In this document: piece after piece, positions 23,344 to 33,261 of the stretch
Numbering within the stretch: position 1 is the first letter of the stretch
Layout: each line of letters begins with the position of its first letter
Source of the DNA: Synechococcus sp. WH 7803
GTDB lineage: Bacteria; Cyanobacteriota; Cyanobacteriia; PCC-6307; Cyanobiaceae
Length of the DNA stretch: 64,000 nt
Direction: 5' to 3'
Assembly: GCA_000063505.1 (NCBI GenBank)
Contig: CT971583.1
Span: 1,519,918 to 1,583,917, forward strand
Translations under genes and position numbers: made by a program
The notes under the pieces: generated by a model
The model's input: the letters and a program-made list of their open reading frames with translations, nothing else
The model's database searches: none
What the model was told of the DNA's origin: nothing

Positions 23344-24300
23344 TCAGAGTCCGCCCAGAACGGCCGCCAACAACGCCTGCTGGGCATGCAAACGATTTTC
23401 GGCCTGATCGAAAATCCGGCTTGAGGGGCCCTCCATCACACCGGCACTGATCTCTTCGCCGCGGTGTGCCGGCAGGCAGTGCAACACGATGGCGCGGGGA
23501 TCAGCCTCTGCCAACAGATCCTCGTTGAGGCAGAAACCTTGGAAGGCCTGCTCACGCTCGGCCTGTTCCTGCTCCTGGCCCATGGACGCCCACACATCGG
23601 TGTAGAGCGCCTGCGCACCGCGCACGGCCTCCACCGGATCAGTGATCACACTGATCTGCGCACCGCCAACAGACAACGCACGCGCCTGGTCCACGACCCC
23701 AGGGAGTGGCTCAAATCCCTGCGGGCAACCAATGCGCACATTCACGCCGAGCAGGGCTCCACACAGCATCAGTGAGTGGGCCACGTTGTTGCCGTCACCC
23801 ACATAAGCCAGCGTCTGACCCTGAAGATCGCCGAACGCCTCCTGCATCGTGAGGAAATCAGCGAGGGCCTGGCAGGGGTGCTCGAGATCGGTAAGGGCAT
23901 TGATCACCGGAATCGAAGCCCAGTGGGCGTAATCCGCCAACTCCTGCTGGGCGAAAGTGCGGATCGCCAGCACATCGCAAAAGCGGCTGAGCACACGTGC
24001 GGTGTCTTCCAGAGGCTCACCACGACCGAGCTGGGTGACCTGGGGATTGAGGTCAACGGTTTGACCACCAAGGCGAGCCATCGCCACCTGAAAGCTCACC
24101 CGGGTGCGTGTTGACGCTTTGGTGAAGATCAACCCAAGCACCCGATTGCCCAGATCAATGCGGCGGTCGCCGTTTTTGAGCTGAACGGCCAACTGGAGCA
24201 AAGCCGCAGTCTGCTCGGCAGAAACATCGGCCGAAGAAAGGAAGTCGCAGCCGCCCAACGCGGTAAGAGCTGCGGCGACACTGGTGGAGGCAGACGCCAT
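23344..24300 (-). CDS. argF: Ornithine carbamoyltransferase
   Basis: ArgF transfers the carbamoyl group from carbamoyl phosphate to ornithine to give citrulline in arginine biosynthesis. It has 318 residues, normal length. Motifs seen: carbamoyl-phosphate loop KASTRTRVSF, EHPCQALADFLT, DGNNVAHSL, TDVWASMGQE and the ornithine loop LHCLPAHRGEE. Start is ATG 24300. It is the first of two genes with the esterase; ftsH is upstream on the same strand at a 52-base gap. Confidence 0.95.
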   Translation of the reverse strand: MASASTSVAAALTALGGCDFLSSADVSAEQTAALLQLAVQLKNGDRRIDLGNRVLGLIFTKASTRTRVSFQVAMARLGGQTVDLNPQVTQLGRGEPLEDTARVLSRFCDVLAIRTFAQQELADYAHWASIPVINALTDLEHPCQALADFLTMQEAFGDLQGQTLAYVGDGNNVAHSLMLCGALLGVNVRIGCPQGFEPLPGVVDQARALSVGGAQISVITDPVEAVRGAQALYTDVWASMGQEQEQAEREQAFQGFCLNEDLLAEADPRAIVLHCLPAHRGEEISAGVMEGPSSRIFDQAENRLHAQQALLAAVLGGL

Positions 24301-24352
24301 GGCTGGACTTCAAACAGCTGTTATCAGGGACAAGTGGTGGATCCGTCAAGCC

Positions 24353-26230
24353 TCAGGCCGCAATGGCCTCAGGCATCACGCTGGCCGCCAGCATCTCCTT
24401 GAGGTCATCGCCTTCGATCACTTCTTTCTCGAGGATCTTCTGGGCGATGGTTTCCAGAAGCGCCATGTTCTGACGAAGGATCGCCAGAGCCTGGTCATGG
24501 GCGTTGTCCACCAGGGCGCGCACTTCGCGATCGATCGCCTGGGCCGTGGCATCACTCACCGTGCGGCGCGGGTTGTTGCCACCACCAAGGAAACGCCCAC
24601 CACCCTGTTTGTCGTAGGCCAGAGGCCCAAGGGTGTCACTCATGCCGTAAGTGCCCACCATCTGCTCGGCGATGTCCGTGGCCCGCTGGAGATCGTTGGC
24701 CGCTCCGGTGGTGATTTTGCCGAACACAATCTCCTCAGCAGATCGTCCGCCCAGGAGGGTGGCGATTTGTCCTTCCAGGTCTTCGCGAGAATTGAGGAAG
24801 CGCTCTTCGGTGGGAAGTTGCAGCGTGTACCCCAAGGCACTCATGCCGCGGGGAACGATGGAGATCTTCGCCACCTTGCTGCCCCCGGGCATCAGGTGAC
24901 CCACGATCGCGTGGCCAACTTCGTGGTAGGCCACGACCTTCTTCTCGTCGTCCTGCATCACCCGGCTCTTCTTCTCAAGACCGGCGACAACACGCTCGAT
25001 CGCCTCGTTGAGGTCCCCTTGCTGCACTGAGGTCTGCTTGTTGCGAGCAGCGAGCAGAGCCGCTTCATTCACCAGATTGGCCAGGTCGGCACCGGCAAAT
25101 CCACTGGTGGCCTGAGCGATGCGGTCGAGATCCACACCCTCAGCCAGCTTCACCTTTTTGGCGTAGATCTCGAGGATCGTCTTACGACCGGACAGATCCG
25201 GACGGTCCACGAGCACCTGACGATCAAACCGTCCGGGACGCAACAAGGCCGCATCAAGAACCTCGGGCTGGTTGGTGGCCGCCAGCACAATCACGGGCTT
25301 GTCCTTGGAGGCAAAGCCATCCATTTCAGTGAGCAGCTGATTAAGGGTCTGCTCGCGCTCGTCGTTGCCGCCGACAACACCCATCGAGCCCGAACGGCTT
25401 TTACCGATCGCGTCGAGTTCATCGATGAAAATGATGCAGGGTGCGTTCTTTTTGGCCTGCTCAAACAGATCGCGCACCCTGGCAGCGCCAGCGCCCACGA
25501 AGAGCTCAACGAATTCTGAACCGCTGATGATGAAAAACGGCACACCGGCTTCGCCGGCGACGGCCTTCGAAAGCAGAGTTTTGCCTGTTCCAGGAGGACC
25601 AACCAACAGCACACCCTTGGGAATCCGAGCCCCGATCTCCGCATAGCGCTCAGGGGTCTTGAGGAAGTCGACGATTTCGGTGAGTTCGTCTTTGGCCTCG
25701 TCCACACCCGCCACGTCGGCAAAGGTGACCCGGGATTGCTCATCGGGCACGTACACCTTGGCCTTGCTCTTGGTGAAATTGAGTGCTCCCTGGGCCCCGC
25801 CAGCGCCCATGGAACGGCGGGCAAAGAACTGCAGCACCAAGATGAAGATCAGCGGCGGCACCACCCAACTGAGGATCGTGGTGAAGATGTTGGGTTTCTT
25901 AGGCGGTGCCGCTGCGAATTCCACGCCCTTGCTCTCCAGGCGCTGAGGAAGATCCATGTCGAAGATCGGCGTCGTCGCCAATACAGACGGTGCACCTTCT
26001 TCGGCTTCGGCCAGCTCGTAGCGGATCTGGTCCTGCGTGATGTAAGCGCGCTTCACGGCGCCATCATTCACTTGATCGATAAACAGTGAGTAAGGAACCC
26101 GAGGCACCTGCTGCATGCCCTGGTTGGGCAGGAAACTGCTGATCAGCAGAAGCACCCCGAAGCCGATCAACACCAGGTTGATGATTCCAAAGCGGCGGTT
26201 GGGGCGGTTGTCGTCCTCGCGGATCGGCAT
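24353..26230 (-). CDS. ftsH: ATP-dependent zinc metalloprotease FtsH
   Basis: A 625-residue membrane AAA+ protease. There are two N-terminal membrane helices (about 15-35 and 120-138) around a periplasmic/lumenal domain. The AAA module has Walker A GPPGTGKT at residues 211-218 and Walker [12 protein letters not shown], followed by the second-region RPGRFDR. The zinc motif HEVGH is at residues 436-440. In cyanobacteria FtsH hexamers degrade damaged photosystem II D1 and soluble regulators; which paralogue this is cannot be settled. Three bases upstream of the Walker region the usual GAS is [11 protein letters not shown], a small variant. Confidence 0.95.
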   Translation of the reverse strand: MPIREDDNRPNRRFGIINLVLIGFGVLLLISSFLPNQGMQQVPRVPYSLFIDQVNDGAVKRAYITQDQIRYELAEAEEGAPSVLATTPIFDMDLPQRLESKGVEFAAAPPKKPNIFTTILSWVVPPLIFILVLQFFARRSMGAGGAQGALNFTKSKAKVYVPDEQSRVTFADVAGVDEAKDELTEIVDFLKTPERYAEIGARIPKGVLLVGPPGTGKTLLSKAVAGEAGVPFFIISGSEFVELFVGAGAARVRDLFEQAKKNAPCIIFIDELDAIGKSRSGSMGVVGGNDEREQTLNQLLTEMDGFASKDKPVIVLAATNQPEVLDAALLRPGRFDRQVLVDRPDLSGRKTILEIYAKKVKLAEGVDLDRIAQATSGFAGADLANLVNEAALLAARNKQTSVQQGDLNEAIERVVAGLEKKSRVMQDDEKKVVAYHEVGHAIVGHLMPGGSKVAKISIVPRGMSALGYTLQLPTEERFLNSREDLEGQIATLLGGRSAEEIVFGKITTGAANDLQRATDIAEQMVGTYGMSDTLGPLAYDKQGGGRFLGGGNNPRRTVSDATAQAIDREVRALVDNAHDQALAILRQNMALLETIAQKILEKEVIEGDDLKEMLAASVMPEAIAA

Positions 26231-26380
26231 GTTGCGGGTCCCGATGATGCACCCAAACTAAAGCTGTCATTTCGTTCTCGGCCAAATCAATTGGGTGGAG
26301 AACCGAACGAGGGATGAGCGACAGAGGCTCGCCTGCGCGAGCGATCCGAGCCATCCTCGGCCTGAGCAACCCCAAACACG

Positions 26381-27127
26381 ATGCGATCGGAGTGGCGGCG
26401 CAAGCGACGGAGGGAACGGATTTATGAACTGCTGCTGGGCCTCTGCCTGCTGGTGCTGACCAGCTTTGCCTTTCCCAGGGTCACCTGGCTGGGAAGCCTG
26501 GGCTATGCCCTCATCGCCCTGCTGCTCACGCAGTTGGTGATGATCCGCAAGTCAGTACTCACCCTGCAGGACCGCCTGTACCAAGGGCTGGGGCTCGTGG
26601 CGCTGTCGGCTTTGCTGCTGTGGCTGCTCACCCCGGTGCGCTGGGAAACCAGCGGCGTGCCGCTGGTGTTGAGCTGGGGAGTCCTGGTGGGGTGGAGTGT
26701 GATCCGCCTGGTGGAACGCCTGGCCAGCGAACGGCGGGTCACCGCCGCCATGCTGATGGGGGCTGCTGCGGGCTACCTGCTGCTCGGGCTCACAGCAGGA
26801 CTGGTGATGAGCGCAGTGGAAACCATTCAGCCAGGCAGCTTCGAACCCCTCGACATCCCGATCACCAACGCCGCAGGCCAGAACAACACGGTGCTTGTGT
26901 CAGCGCCGGTGTTTGCTCAGATCAATTACTTCGCCTTCATCTGCCTCACCACCGTTGGCTTTGGAGACATCAACCCCGAGCTTCCCCTAGCCAGGATGCT
27001 CGCCGTCACCACAGGCATTGCCGGACCGCTCTACCTGGCGGTGGTGATGGGGGTGCTGATCGGGCGTTACGCCGGTGACCGCGAAATCGAAACCCGCCTG
27101 GAACAACACAATCCCGATCGACGTTGA
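26381..27127 (+). CDS. Two-helix-pore potassium-channel-like protein (copy 1)
   Basis: A 248-residue membrane protein with six hydrophobic segments and a K+-channel selectivity-filter loop, FICLTTVGFGDINPELPLARML, before the last helix. An Arg-rich start (MRSEWRRKRRRERIYELL) precedes the first helix. It is followed 50 bases on by a second gene with the same architecture and similar sequence, so the pair arose by tandem duplication. Ion selectivity is inferred from the filter only; no ligand-binding domain is present. Confidence 0.85.
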   Translation: MRSEWRRKRRRERIYELLLGLCLLVLTSFAFPRVTWLGSLGYALIALLLTQLVMIRKSVLTLQDRLYQGLGLVALSALLLWLLTPVRWETSGVPLVLSWGVLVGWSVIRLVERLASERRVTAAMLMGAAAGYLLLGLTAGLVMSAVETIQPGSFEPLDIPITNAAGQNNTVLVSAPVFAQINYFAFICLTTVGFGDINPELPLARMLAVTTGIAGPLYLAVVMGVLIGRYAGDREIETRLEQHNPDRR

Positions 27128-27176
27128 AGACAAACAGGCGCGCTGTGGTGAGACTTCGAGAAGACCAACGCCGACC

Positions 27177-27902
27177 GTGCCGAGCTTTCCGTCTTTTCTG
27201 CTGCAGCAACGCAATGGCCCCGGCCAGCGGGATTACCGGGTACTGCTGGCTCTCACCCTGCTGGTGCTGATCAGCTTCGCCTTTCCGCCCCTGAACTGGC
27301 TCGGCGCTCCCTGCTACTCCCTGATCGCTCTCTGGTTCACGCGGGTGCTGGGCAGCAGCGGCAACGCCCACCCCTGGAGCGACCGGCTGTATCAAGCTCT
27401 GGGGCTGTTCGCGGTGGTGTCGCAGTGGATCTGGCTGATCACACCGGTGAAGCTGGAGAGCAGCGGCATCCCCCTGGTCACCAGCTGGTGCCTGCTGGTG
27501 GGCTGGAGTGTGATCCGGCTGGTGCGGGCCCTGGCCAGCGAAACCAAGGTGAATGAACGGGTGCTGATGGGGGCCGCTGCGGGATATCTGCACCTGGGCC
27601 TCACCGCCGGTCTGGTGATGGGGGCTGTGGAAACGATTCAGCACGGCAGCTTCAGGCCGCTGACCATGGCCTCGATGATGGAACTCAGCTCCGACAGCGT
27701 GCTGATGGTGAGCAGCTCGTTTGCGGAGATCAACTACTACGCCTTTGTGTGTCTCACCACCGTGGGCTACGGGGACATCAATCCCGTTCTGCCACTGGCC
27801 CGAATGTTGAGCATCGCCACAAGCATCATCGGCCCCCTCTATCTGGCGGTGGTGATGGGCGTGCTGATCGGTCGCTTCAGCACGGATCTGAAAGGGGACT
27901 GA
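27177..27902 (+). CDS. Two-helix-pore potassium-channel-like protein (copy 2)
   Basis: A 241-residue paralogue of the preceding gene; the best start is GTG 27177 (MPSFPSFLLQQRN). Filter TTVGYGDINPVLPLARML has the canonical Tyr of K+ channels, where copy 1 has Phe. Several blocks match (LLVGWSVIRLV.ALASE, GAAAGYL.LGLTAGLVM.AVETIQ.GSF). The stop overlaps the convergent ribD by 26 bases. The pair may act as a heteromeric channel. Confidence 0.85.
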   Translation: MPSFPSFLLQQRNGPGQRDYRVLLALTLLVLISFAFPPLNWLGAPCYSLIALWFTRVLGSSGNAHPWSDRLYQALGLFAVVSQWIWLITPVKLESSGIPLVTSWCLLVGWSVIRLVRALASETKVNERVLMGAAAGYLHLGLTAGLVMGAVETIQHGSFRPLTMASMMELSSDSVLMVSSSFAEINYYAFVCLTTVGYGDINPVLPLARMLSIATSIIGPLYLAVVMGVLIGRFSTDLKGD

Positions 27903-28995
27903 GGGTCGCCTGCAGCAACAGATCGTCGGCAAGGCGCTGCTGCTGCAGGCCCTGCAGCTCCAGAACCTCGTTCATGGCCTGGAAGCCCAGAGTCCCCAGA
28001 GGGGTGCGCGCCGGCTCACCGCCCAGCAGCTTGGGTGCAATCACCGCCGCGATGTCCTGCACACAACCCTGCTGGATGGCGGCAGCGGCCAGCCCCGGGC
28101 CGCACTCCCAGAGCACCCGATTGCAGCCCCGTTGGGCCAACACGGCCATCAGCGCCTCGGGCTCGCAGGCCTGCAGCTCCTGCCGCTGCACACCGACAGC
28201 GTCCAAGCGGCTCCTTGCGCCCGCCGGCGCGTCCAGGCCGTGCACCACAAGGGTGGGAGCAACGGATTGATCCCAAAGCTGGGCCTGATCAGGCAAGTCC
28301 AGGCTGCGGCTCAGCACCACCCGCAGCGGTTCGGGGCTGCGCAAGCCCCGGCTGGTGAGCAGAGGGTCGTCAGCGCGCACGGTGCCGCCCCCCACAATCA
28401 CCGCATCACACTGGGCCCGCAAACGGTGCACCCAGCTGCGGGCGCTGGGACCGCTGATCCACTGACTGGCGCCATTGGACAAGGCCGTGCGGCCATCGAG
28501 GCTCATCGCCCACTTGAGCACTCCCCAGGGCCGACCGGTGCGCACGCGGTACACAAAGGCGAGGTTCTGGTGGGCCGCTTCAGCCTCAAGCACTCCGGAG
28601 ATCACCTCCACTCCGGCATCGCGCAGCCGTTGCAAACCGCCGCCGGCAACGCGAGGGTCGGGATCGGTGAGTGCCACCACCACGCGAGCGATCCCTGCCT
28701 TGATCACGGCGTCGGCGCAGGGCGGTGTACGGCCGTGATGGCAGCAGGGTTCCAGGGTGACGATGATCGTGCCGCCGCGGGCGGCGGCACCGGCCTGGGC
28801 CAAAGCCCCCACTTCGGCATGGGGTTGACCAGCCCGAGCATGAAACCCCTCCCCCACCAACACGCCGGAGGAATCGAGCACCACGGCGCCCACCAGAGGA
28901 TTGGGGCTGGTGTGGCCGTCGGCCAAGGCCGCCAGCGCCAAGGCCCGGCGCATCCAGGGAATCCAGCGCTGATCCGGATCAGCGACCGCCCTCAT
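27877..28995 (-). CDS. ribD: Bifunctional riboflavin deaminase/reductase RibD
   Basis: A 372-residue two-domain enzyme. The N-terminal deaminase has the zinc site HAEVGAL and PCCHHGRTPPC with the NPLVGAVV block, and removes ammonia from the pyrimidine intermediate of riboflavin synthesis. The C-terminal reductase begins KWAMSLDGRTAL and contains GGGTVRADDP and WECGPGLAAA, and reduces the ribose side chain. ATGA overlap with the upstream DUF3122 gene suggests they share a transcript. Other rib genes are not here except ribF at 49.4 kb. Confidence 0.95.
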   Translation of the reverse strand: MRAVADPDQRWIPWMRRALALAALADGHTSPNPLVGAVVLDSSGVLVGEGFHARAGQPHAEVGALAQAGAAARGGTIIVTLEPCCHHGRTPPCADAVIKAGIARVVVALTDPDPRVAGGGLQRLRDAGVEVISGVLEAEAAHQNLAFVYRVRTGRPWGVLKWAMSLDGRTALSNGASQWISGPSARSWVHRLRAQCDAVIVGGGTVRADDPLLTSRGLRSPEPLRVVLSRSLDLPDQAQLWDQSVAPTLVVHGLDAPAGARSRLDAVGVQRQELQACEPEALMAVLAQRGCNRVLWECGPGLAAAAIQQGCVQDIAAVIAPKLLGGEPARTPLGTLGFQAMNEVLELQGLQQQRLADDLLLQATLSPLSDPC

Positions 28996-29492
28996 GACCC
29001 AAGAGGCTCCGTCTGCACCTCACGCCACTCGCCCACCACATAGGGGGGAACGGGCATTTCGTTGAACACACCGGGAAGGAACAGCCGGAGTGGGCGGTTG
29101 TTGCTGAGGTCGTTGAGCAGGGGGTCGAGCGCAAATTCCGCCGCAGCCTCCCGTCCGTCAGTGGCCAGCGCAGGATTGTCGAGGGTGATGTCGTCGAGCT
29201 GCCACTCCTTCACGCCGGCCTGCACGAGCAGGGGGGAGGGATGCTCGAGGCGCAGTTTGCCGGGGTAACCCACGATGCGCAGCACCACGGGGTTGCCGGG
29301 CTGGCCGGTGCGATAAGCCACCGCCTGCCAACTCTGATAATCAAGATCACGCAGGCTTTCGAGGCTGCGCAGCATCGGTGCCCCGTTCTCATCCTGGTGT
29401 TCGTGCACCTGGGCATTCACCGCCGTGGGCGTGAGCAGCAAGAGCGTTACGGCAACCAGCAGTGTGCAGAGCAGACGACGCAACGCGAGCAT
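28992..29492 (-). CDS. DUF3122-family secreted protein
   Basis: A 166-residue protein with a signal peptide (LLCTLLVAVTLLLLTPTAVNAQ) followed by VHEHQDENGAPMLRSLESLRDLDYQSWQAVAYRTG and LPGVFNEMPVPPYVVGEWRE, which resembles cyanobacterial DUF3122 proteins. Role unknown, probably periplasmic or thylakoid-lumenal. ATGA overlap with ribD means co-translation. Confidence 0.8.
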   Translation of the reverse strand: MLALRRLLCTLLVAVTLLLLTPTAVNAQVHEHQDENGAPMLRSLESLRDLDYQSWQAVAYRTGQPGNPVVLRIVGYPGKLRLEHPSPLLVQAGVKEWQLDDITLDNPALATDGREAAAEFALDPLLNDLSNNRPLRLFLPGVFNEMPVPPYVVGEWREVQTEPLGS

Positions 29493-29516
29493 GAATCAAG
29501 CGCGAACAGTGCTCCC

Positions 29517-29996
29517 ATGATCGAGCATCAGCCCCTGAAAGCGGGATCCCTGCTGGACCCACGCCTGCCCGCCTGCGGCACGGCCCTGCGCGAGGTGGAC
29601 GACATGACCCTGCCCGGGGAGCAGGACGCACAGCTCAGCTTCGGGCCCGGGACACTGCGTTACTACGTGATGCGCATCCCCCGCAGACCCCTGCGGATTA
29701 CGGCGATGACCCGCCACATGAACGCCACCCAATGCCTGAGTTCGGCTGAAGCACGCCCGTTCTGGCTGCTGCTGGCTCCACCAGACACTGAGGGACCTGT
29801 GCTCGATGCCTCAGCGGCCTGGCTGCTGCGCATCGACGCCGGCGAAGGCATCAAGTTGCATCTGGGCACGTGGCATGCCGGACCCTTATTTGATGCCGAC
29901 TCCGCGTCTTTTTTCAATCTGGAGCTGAGCGACACCAACCAGAACGATCACGAAACCCTGAAGCTCGATCGCCCCTTGCAGGTGTCGTTGAACTGA
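29517..29996 (+). CDS. Ureidoglycolate lyase (AllA)-like protein
   Basis: A 159-residue protein from ATG 29517, resembling AllA-family cupin-like folds: RHMNATQCLSSAEARPFWLLLAPP matches the family segment with the histidine and Gln, and GEGIKLHLGTWHAGPLF the second conserved block. AllA converts ureidoglycolate to glyoxylate and urea. No other purine-degradation genes lie nearby, so the substrate here may differ. It is divergent from DUF3122 and convergent with the GH116 gene. Confidence 0.72.
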   Translation: MIEHQPLKAGSLLDPRLPACGTALREVDDMTLPGEQDAQLSFGPGTLRYYVMRIPRRPLRITAMTRHMNATQCLSSAEARPFWLLLAPPDTEGPVLDASAAWLLRIDAGEGIKLHLGTWHAGPLFDADSASFFNLELSDTNQNDHETLKLDRPLQVSLN

Positions 29997-32498
29997 CTAA
30001 CCCCGCTCCGCCCCCGGAATCCGTTGCCAGTCGGTGTGCGTCGCCCACAGTCCCCAGATCGCCATCGCCCGCAGGTAGTGGCAAGCGCGGAAGGTGTTCA
30101 CCGCCGTGATCGCCTCCGGCGTGCGGAACTGCAGACCACCGCTGTACACCTGATCCACCACCGCTGAGCAGATCGCTTCGGCGGTTTGGCCTTCGCCCAT
30201 CAGTCGGTAGTAGCTGGCAATACCGAAGTTGATGCCCGTCCACACCTCCAAGGGGTGGGTGCCATTGGGATCCAGGGGTGTGCCATCGCGGCGCAGGCCA
30301 TTGGCCACCCCGAGGCTGCCGCCCTGGAACTTCTCAAAGCAGCTCTCTTTCACGGCCTTGAGCGTGCTGCGGCTGTTGGCCTCACTCACCACCGGCTCCA
30401 GCCCCAGCAGGCGCGCATAGAAATCACCACAGAGCTGATCGGCCATCACCACGGGCGTACCGCTTTCGGCGTCGATGTCGTAGTACTCGCCATTCCAGAG
30501 CAAACGATCGAAGTTGCTGCGCGACTGCTCAAGCCAGGCGCTGAAGGTGTGCTGATCGCTGCCCGTGTCCAGCCCCAGCTCCTGCTGCAGCCTTTGGGCC
30601 ATGGCCAGAGCGGCTTCCAGCGCAGCGATCCACAACGCGCCGCAGTAGGCACTCACCCCCTTCAGCGGCCAGTCGTCGAAGGTCTGATCAGGAGCACCTC
30701 CGTTGTCGGGCAAGCCGTCGTTGTTGACATCAAAACGCTTCAGATAGTGCAAGGCCTGCACCGCCGCAGGCCAGCAATCGGCCAGGAATTTGAGGTCTTC
30801 GCCGGTGGGTGCCAGCTTGAAGGTGCGCCACACCTGCAGCACAAAGTCACTGGCGAGGTCTTTCCAGAGATTGCAATCCTGGTACGCCGTGTAATTGGTG
30901 GCATCAAAGGGCACTTCATTGGGAGCCCCCAGGTCGTGCGGCGTGGCCCCCTTCACCTTGCGATCGGCTTCCACGCGGCCACGCCCCTGGGTGAAATACC
31001 AACCGATCGGCCGCTGGGTGGCATCCGCCGCCGGGATCGCTCTGGCGAAACTGCGCAGCACGGCCTTGTCGAGCTCCGGCCAGAGCTGCAGCAGGGCAAA
31101 GGAGCCATAGAGCCGCACATCCAAACTTTCATACCAGGCGTAGTCGAGGCACTCGAGCACGCCGAAGCGGCCGTGGGGATCCTTGCCCGATGCCGCAGTC
31201 CAGAGGCTTCCGCCACTGGCCAGGTCGTAGAGCTCATTAAACAGAGCCATACGCAAGGCTTCCGGCAGCTCCTGACGCGCCAGCACCGGGGCCTGCCAGG
31301 CATCGATCTGATCACGCCACTGGCGCCAGTCGCGCAGCGCTTCCGCTGCCAACGCCGCAGCATTGCAACCATCGGCTCCGAAGAAATCGGTGTAGCGGCG
31401 CAGATCACGCACACCGGTCGCGAAGGCGGTGACCGGCAGATCCCAGCTGATCGCAATCGGGATCTCTCGGGATTCCCCGGGGGCCAGGGTGAACTTCAAG
31501 GCGATCGCTGCACTGGCCTGCTCGCCCGCACGGCTGGAGCGATCGTTGTTGCTGTTGGGAATGCGGCCCTCCGCAGCGAACGATTGCCAGAGCTCCTGGC
31601 CATCGCCCGTGGGGTCCCAGCGGCTGCAGCGCAGCACCTCAACGCCCTCCAGAGCATCCGGCACCGCCAGACACCACTGACCCTGGCCCTCGCCGATCGG
31701 CTCACTGCGCTGGCCCTCCAGCACGATGCCGCGTACACCCTCTTGATCCAACCAACGGTTGCGTTGTCCTTCGCCCTGGCCGATCGCCGGCGCGTAGTTG
31801 TGCTCCGGGCTGCCGTCGTCGCGGAAGTGCACCTCTGCCGAGGGGTCGGTGTTGAAGAACCAACCCACGGTGTTGCGCCAACTGAGCAGCAACGACAGAT
31901 CCAACGGTTGATCGCTGGGGTTGCGCAGGGTCCAGCGGAACACGGCCACCGGGTAACTGGTGCGTTGGTAGTCGCCTGGAAGAATCGGGCTGAACGCCTC
32001 GCAACTCACCTCGGCGTCGTAGACGCCCTCGTAATGGGTCCAGCTCAGGGGATAGCGGGCGGCGTAGGTGCCGGTGCTGCGCTCCGGCGTACTGGCGGGA
32101 TACCAATCCCAGGCGGCCAGGGGCTCAGCGCTGTTGGGGCGTGAGGCATCCGCCTCGGGCTTCACGGCCAACGCGTGGGCCCGTTGGCTGCTGCCGTTGC
32201 TTTCGAACAGGGCGAACTGGCAGTCGGGGATCGTTCCATACCAGTGCTCTCCACCATCGAGGTGCCAGAGGTTGAAGTCACCGCGGGAGCTGCGGCCGAT
32301 GCAACCAGCACCAAAGCCCCCCAGGGGCATGCCGTGCCAGGGGCCGTCATCAAGATTGCTGGCGTAACGCACCGTGTAGGGCTGATCCCAGCCCAAACCG
32401 AACGGCCGGCTCCAACTGGCCTCAGGTGGCGTCCAGGCCTGCGGCCGGGAACTGCGGCGCAGGAGCGAGCGCAGGGCAGACAGACCGAGGGGAGCCAT
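29997..32498 (-). CDS. GH116-family beta-glucosidase (non-lysosomal glucosylceramidase-like)
   Basis: An 833-residue protein with the N-terminal beta-sandwich (GMPLGGFGAGCIGRSSRGDFNLWHLDGGEHWYG) and C-terminal all-helical domain of GH116. The expected nucleophile Glu is in FGVLECLDYAW (Glu449) and the acid/base Asp is likely in PDQTFDDWPLKG (Asp604); this spacing is close to that in the structurally known bacterial GH116 enzyme (Glu441, Asp593). No signal peptide, so cytoplasmic. Substrate unknown; in cyanobacteria it might hydrolyse glucosides such as sterol-like, lipid or compatible-solute glucosides. No partner genes nearby. Confidence 0.85.
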   Translation of the reverse strand: MAPLGLSALRSLLRRSSRPQAWTPPEASWSRPFGLGWDQPYTVRYASNLDDGPWHGMPLGGFGAGCIGRSSRGDFNLWHLDGGEHWYGTIPDCQFALFESNGSSQRAHALAVKPEADASRPNSAEPLAAWDWYPASTPERSTGTYAARYPLSWTHYEGVYDAEVSCEAFSPILPGDYQRTSYPVAVFRWTLRNPSDQPLDLSLLLSWRNTVGWFFNTDPSAEVHFRDDGSPEHNYAPAIGQGEGQRNRWLDQEGVRGIVLEGQRSEPIGEGQGQWCLAVPDALEGVEVLRCSRWDPTGDGQELWQSFAAEGRIPNSNNDRSSRAGEQASAAIALKFTLAPGESREIPIAISWDLPVTAFATGVRDLRRYTDFFGADGCNAAALAAEALRDWRQWRDQIDAWQAPVLARQELPEALRMALFNELYDLASGGSLWTAASGKDPHGRFGVLECLDYAWYESLDVRLYGSFALLQLWPELDKAVLRSFARAIPAADATQRPIGWYFTQGRGRVEADRKVKGATPHDLGAPNEVPFDATNYTAYQDCNLWKDLASDFVLQVWRTFKLAPTGEDLKFLADCWPAAVQALHYLKRFDVNNDGLPDNGGAPDQTFDDWPLKGVSAYCGALWIAALEAALAMAQRLQQELGLDTGSDQHTFSAWLEQSRSNFDRLLWNGEYYDIDAESGTPVVMADQLCGDFYARLLGLEPVVSEANSRSTLKAVKESCFEKFQGGSLGVANGLRRDGTPLDPNGTHPLEVWTGINFGIASYYRLMGEGQTAEAICSAVVDQVYSGGLQFRTPEAITAVNTFRACHYLRAMAIWGLWATHTDWQRIPGAERG

Positions 32499-32585
32499 GG
32501 GCCGGCGGAAGGTCGCCCCAGATTGCCAGACATCGCCAGAGAAACCAGGGGATCGCCAGGAGCAGAGCCCAAGACCGTGGCGGGC

Positions 32586-32864
32586 CTAGGCCTCAGAAGA
32601 ATCCAACCGCTGCTCTTCATCGAGCAGCGCGTCAAGGGTGACTGCCGTGCGCACCAGAGCCTGATATTTCTGAAACACTCGCTGGTTGCGCTCCAACCAC
32701 CGGGCCGCCGCAACGGCCCCTTCACCTGTTGCCGAGCCCGCCAGTCCTGCAGGACCCTCGCCATCCATCAGCTCGAGGTCGTCCTCTCGGGCGATCAAGG
32801 CCAGCAGCAATTCATGCAGACGCTGGCGGCGCGAAGAAGGCTGCCGTGAATCAATCCCAGTCAT
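32586..32864 (-). CDS. Small conserved helical protein
   Basis: A 92-residue soluble protein from ATG 32864, rich in Ala, Leu and Glu, with helices ERNQRVFQKYQALVRTAVTLDALLDEE. Not recognised. It overlaps the upstream secreted gene by 14 bases, and lies 88 bases upstream of the GH116 gene on the same strand. Confidence 0.5.
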   Translation of the reverse strand: MTGIDSRQPSSRRQRLHELLLALIAREDDLELMDGEGPAGLAGSATGEGAVAAARWLERNQRVFQKYQALVRTAVTLDALLDEEQRLDSSEA

Positions 32865-33123
32865 CACCGCATTGATTGCGCACGTAATCCTCCCGCAACT
32901 CGCGAAAATCCTTGGTTTGGCGCGCCAGGAGCGCACTCGCCTCCTCAGCCTGCTGCACGTTGTCCCCTGAAGCTTGAGAGGCGGCAATCAGCATGCGGTT
33001 GCGCGCCATCGACGCACCAAGCGTGTTCATCAAACGCTTGATCAAACCGCAGTCATCCACCGCTCGCGCTGGCATCGGCACCAGCAACAACACAGCCACA
33101 GCAAGGGCAAAAGACTGGACCAC
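32851..33123 (-). CDS. Secreted small helical protein
   Basis: A 90-residue protein from GTG 33123 with a signal peptide (SFALAVAVLLLVPMPARAVDD). The mature part is helical and has two Cys (DDCGLIKRL...RNQCGDDWD). A longer frame to 33216 exists, but its added N-terminus is not signal-like. Overlap with the next gene suggests coupling. Function unknown. Confidence 0.5.
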   Translation of the reverse strand: MVQSFALAVAVLLLVPMPARAVDDCGLIKRLMNTLGASMARNRMLIAASQASGDNVQQAEEASALLARQTKDFRELREDYVRNQCGDDWD

Positions 33124-33261
33124 AACCGTGTTGACGTCTGGGCGCCAACGTACCGCCACCAGGCGCGCTGGTCCCAACTGTGCAGACCTGCTGCCACCAG
33201 CACGATCGATGGTCATGGTGACGTCATGGAGGCGTTGACACCTCCGCCACCCTCAACACCC

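Noticed and set aside
30186-32144. Long plus-strand open frame opposite the GH116 gene
   Set aside because: An antisense shadow of a strongly conserved GC-rich gene; its composition is not protein-like.
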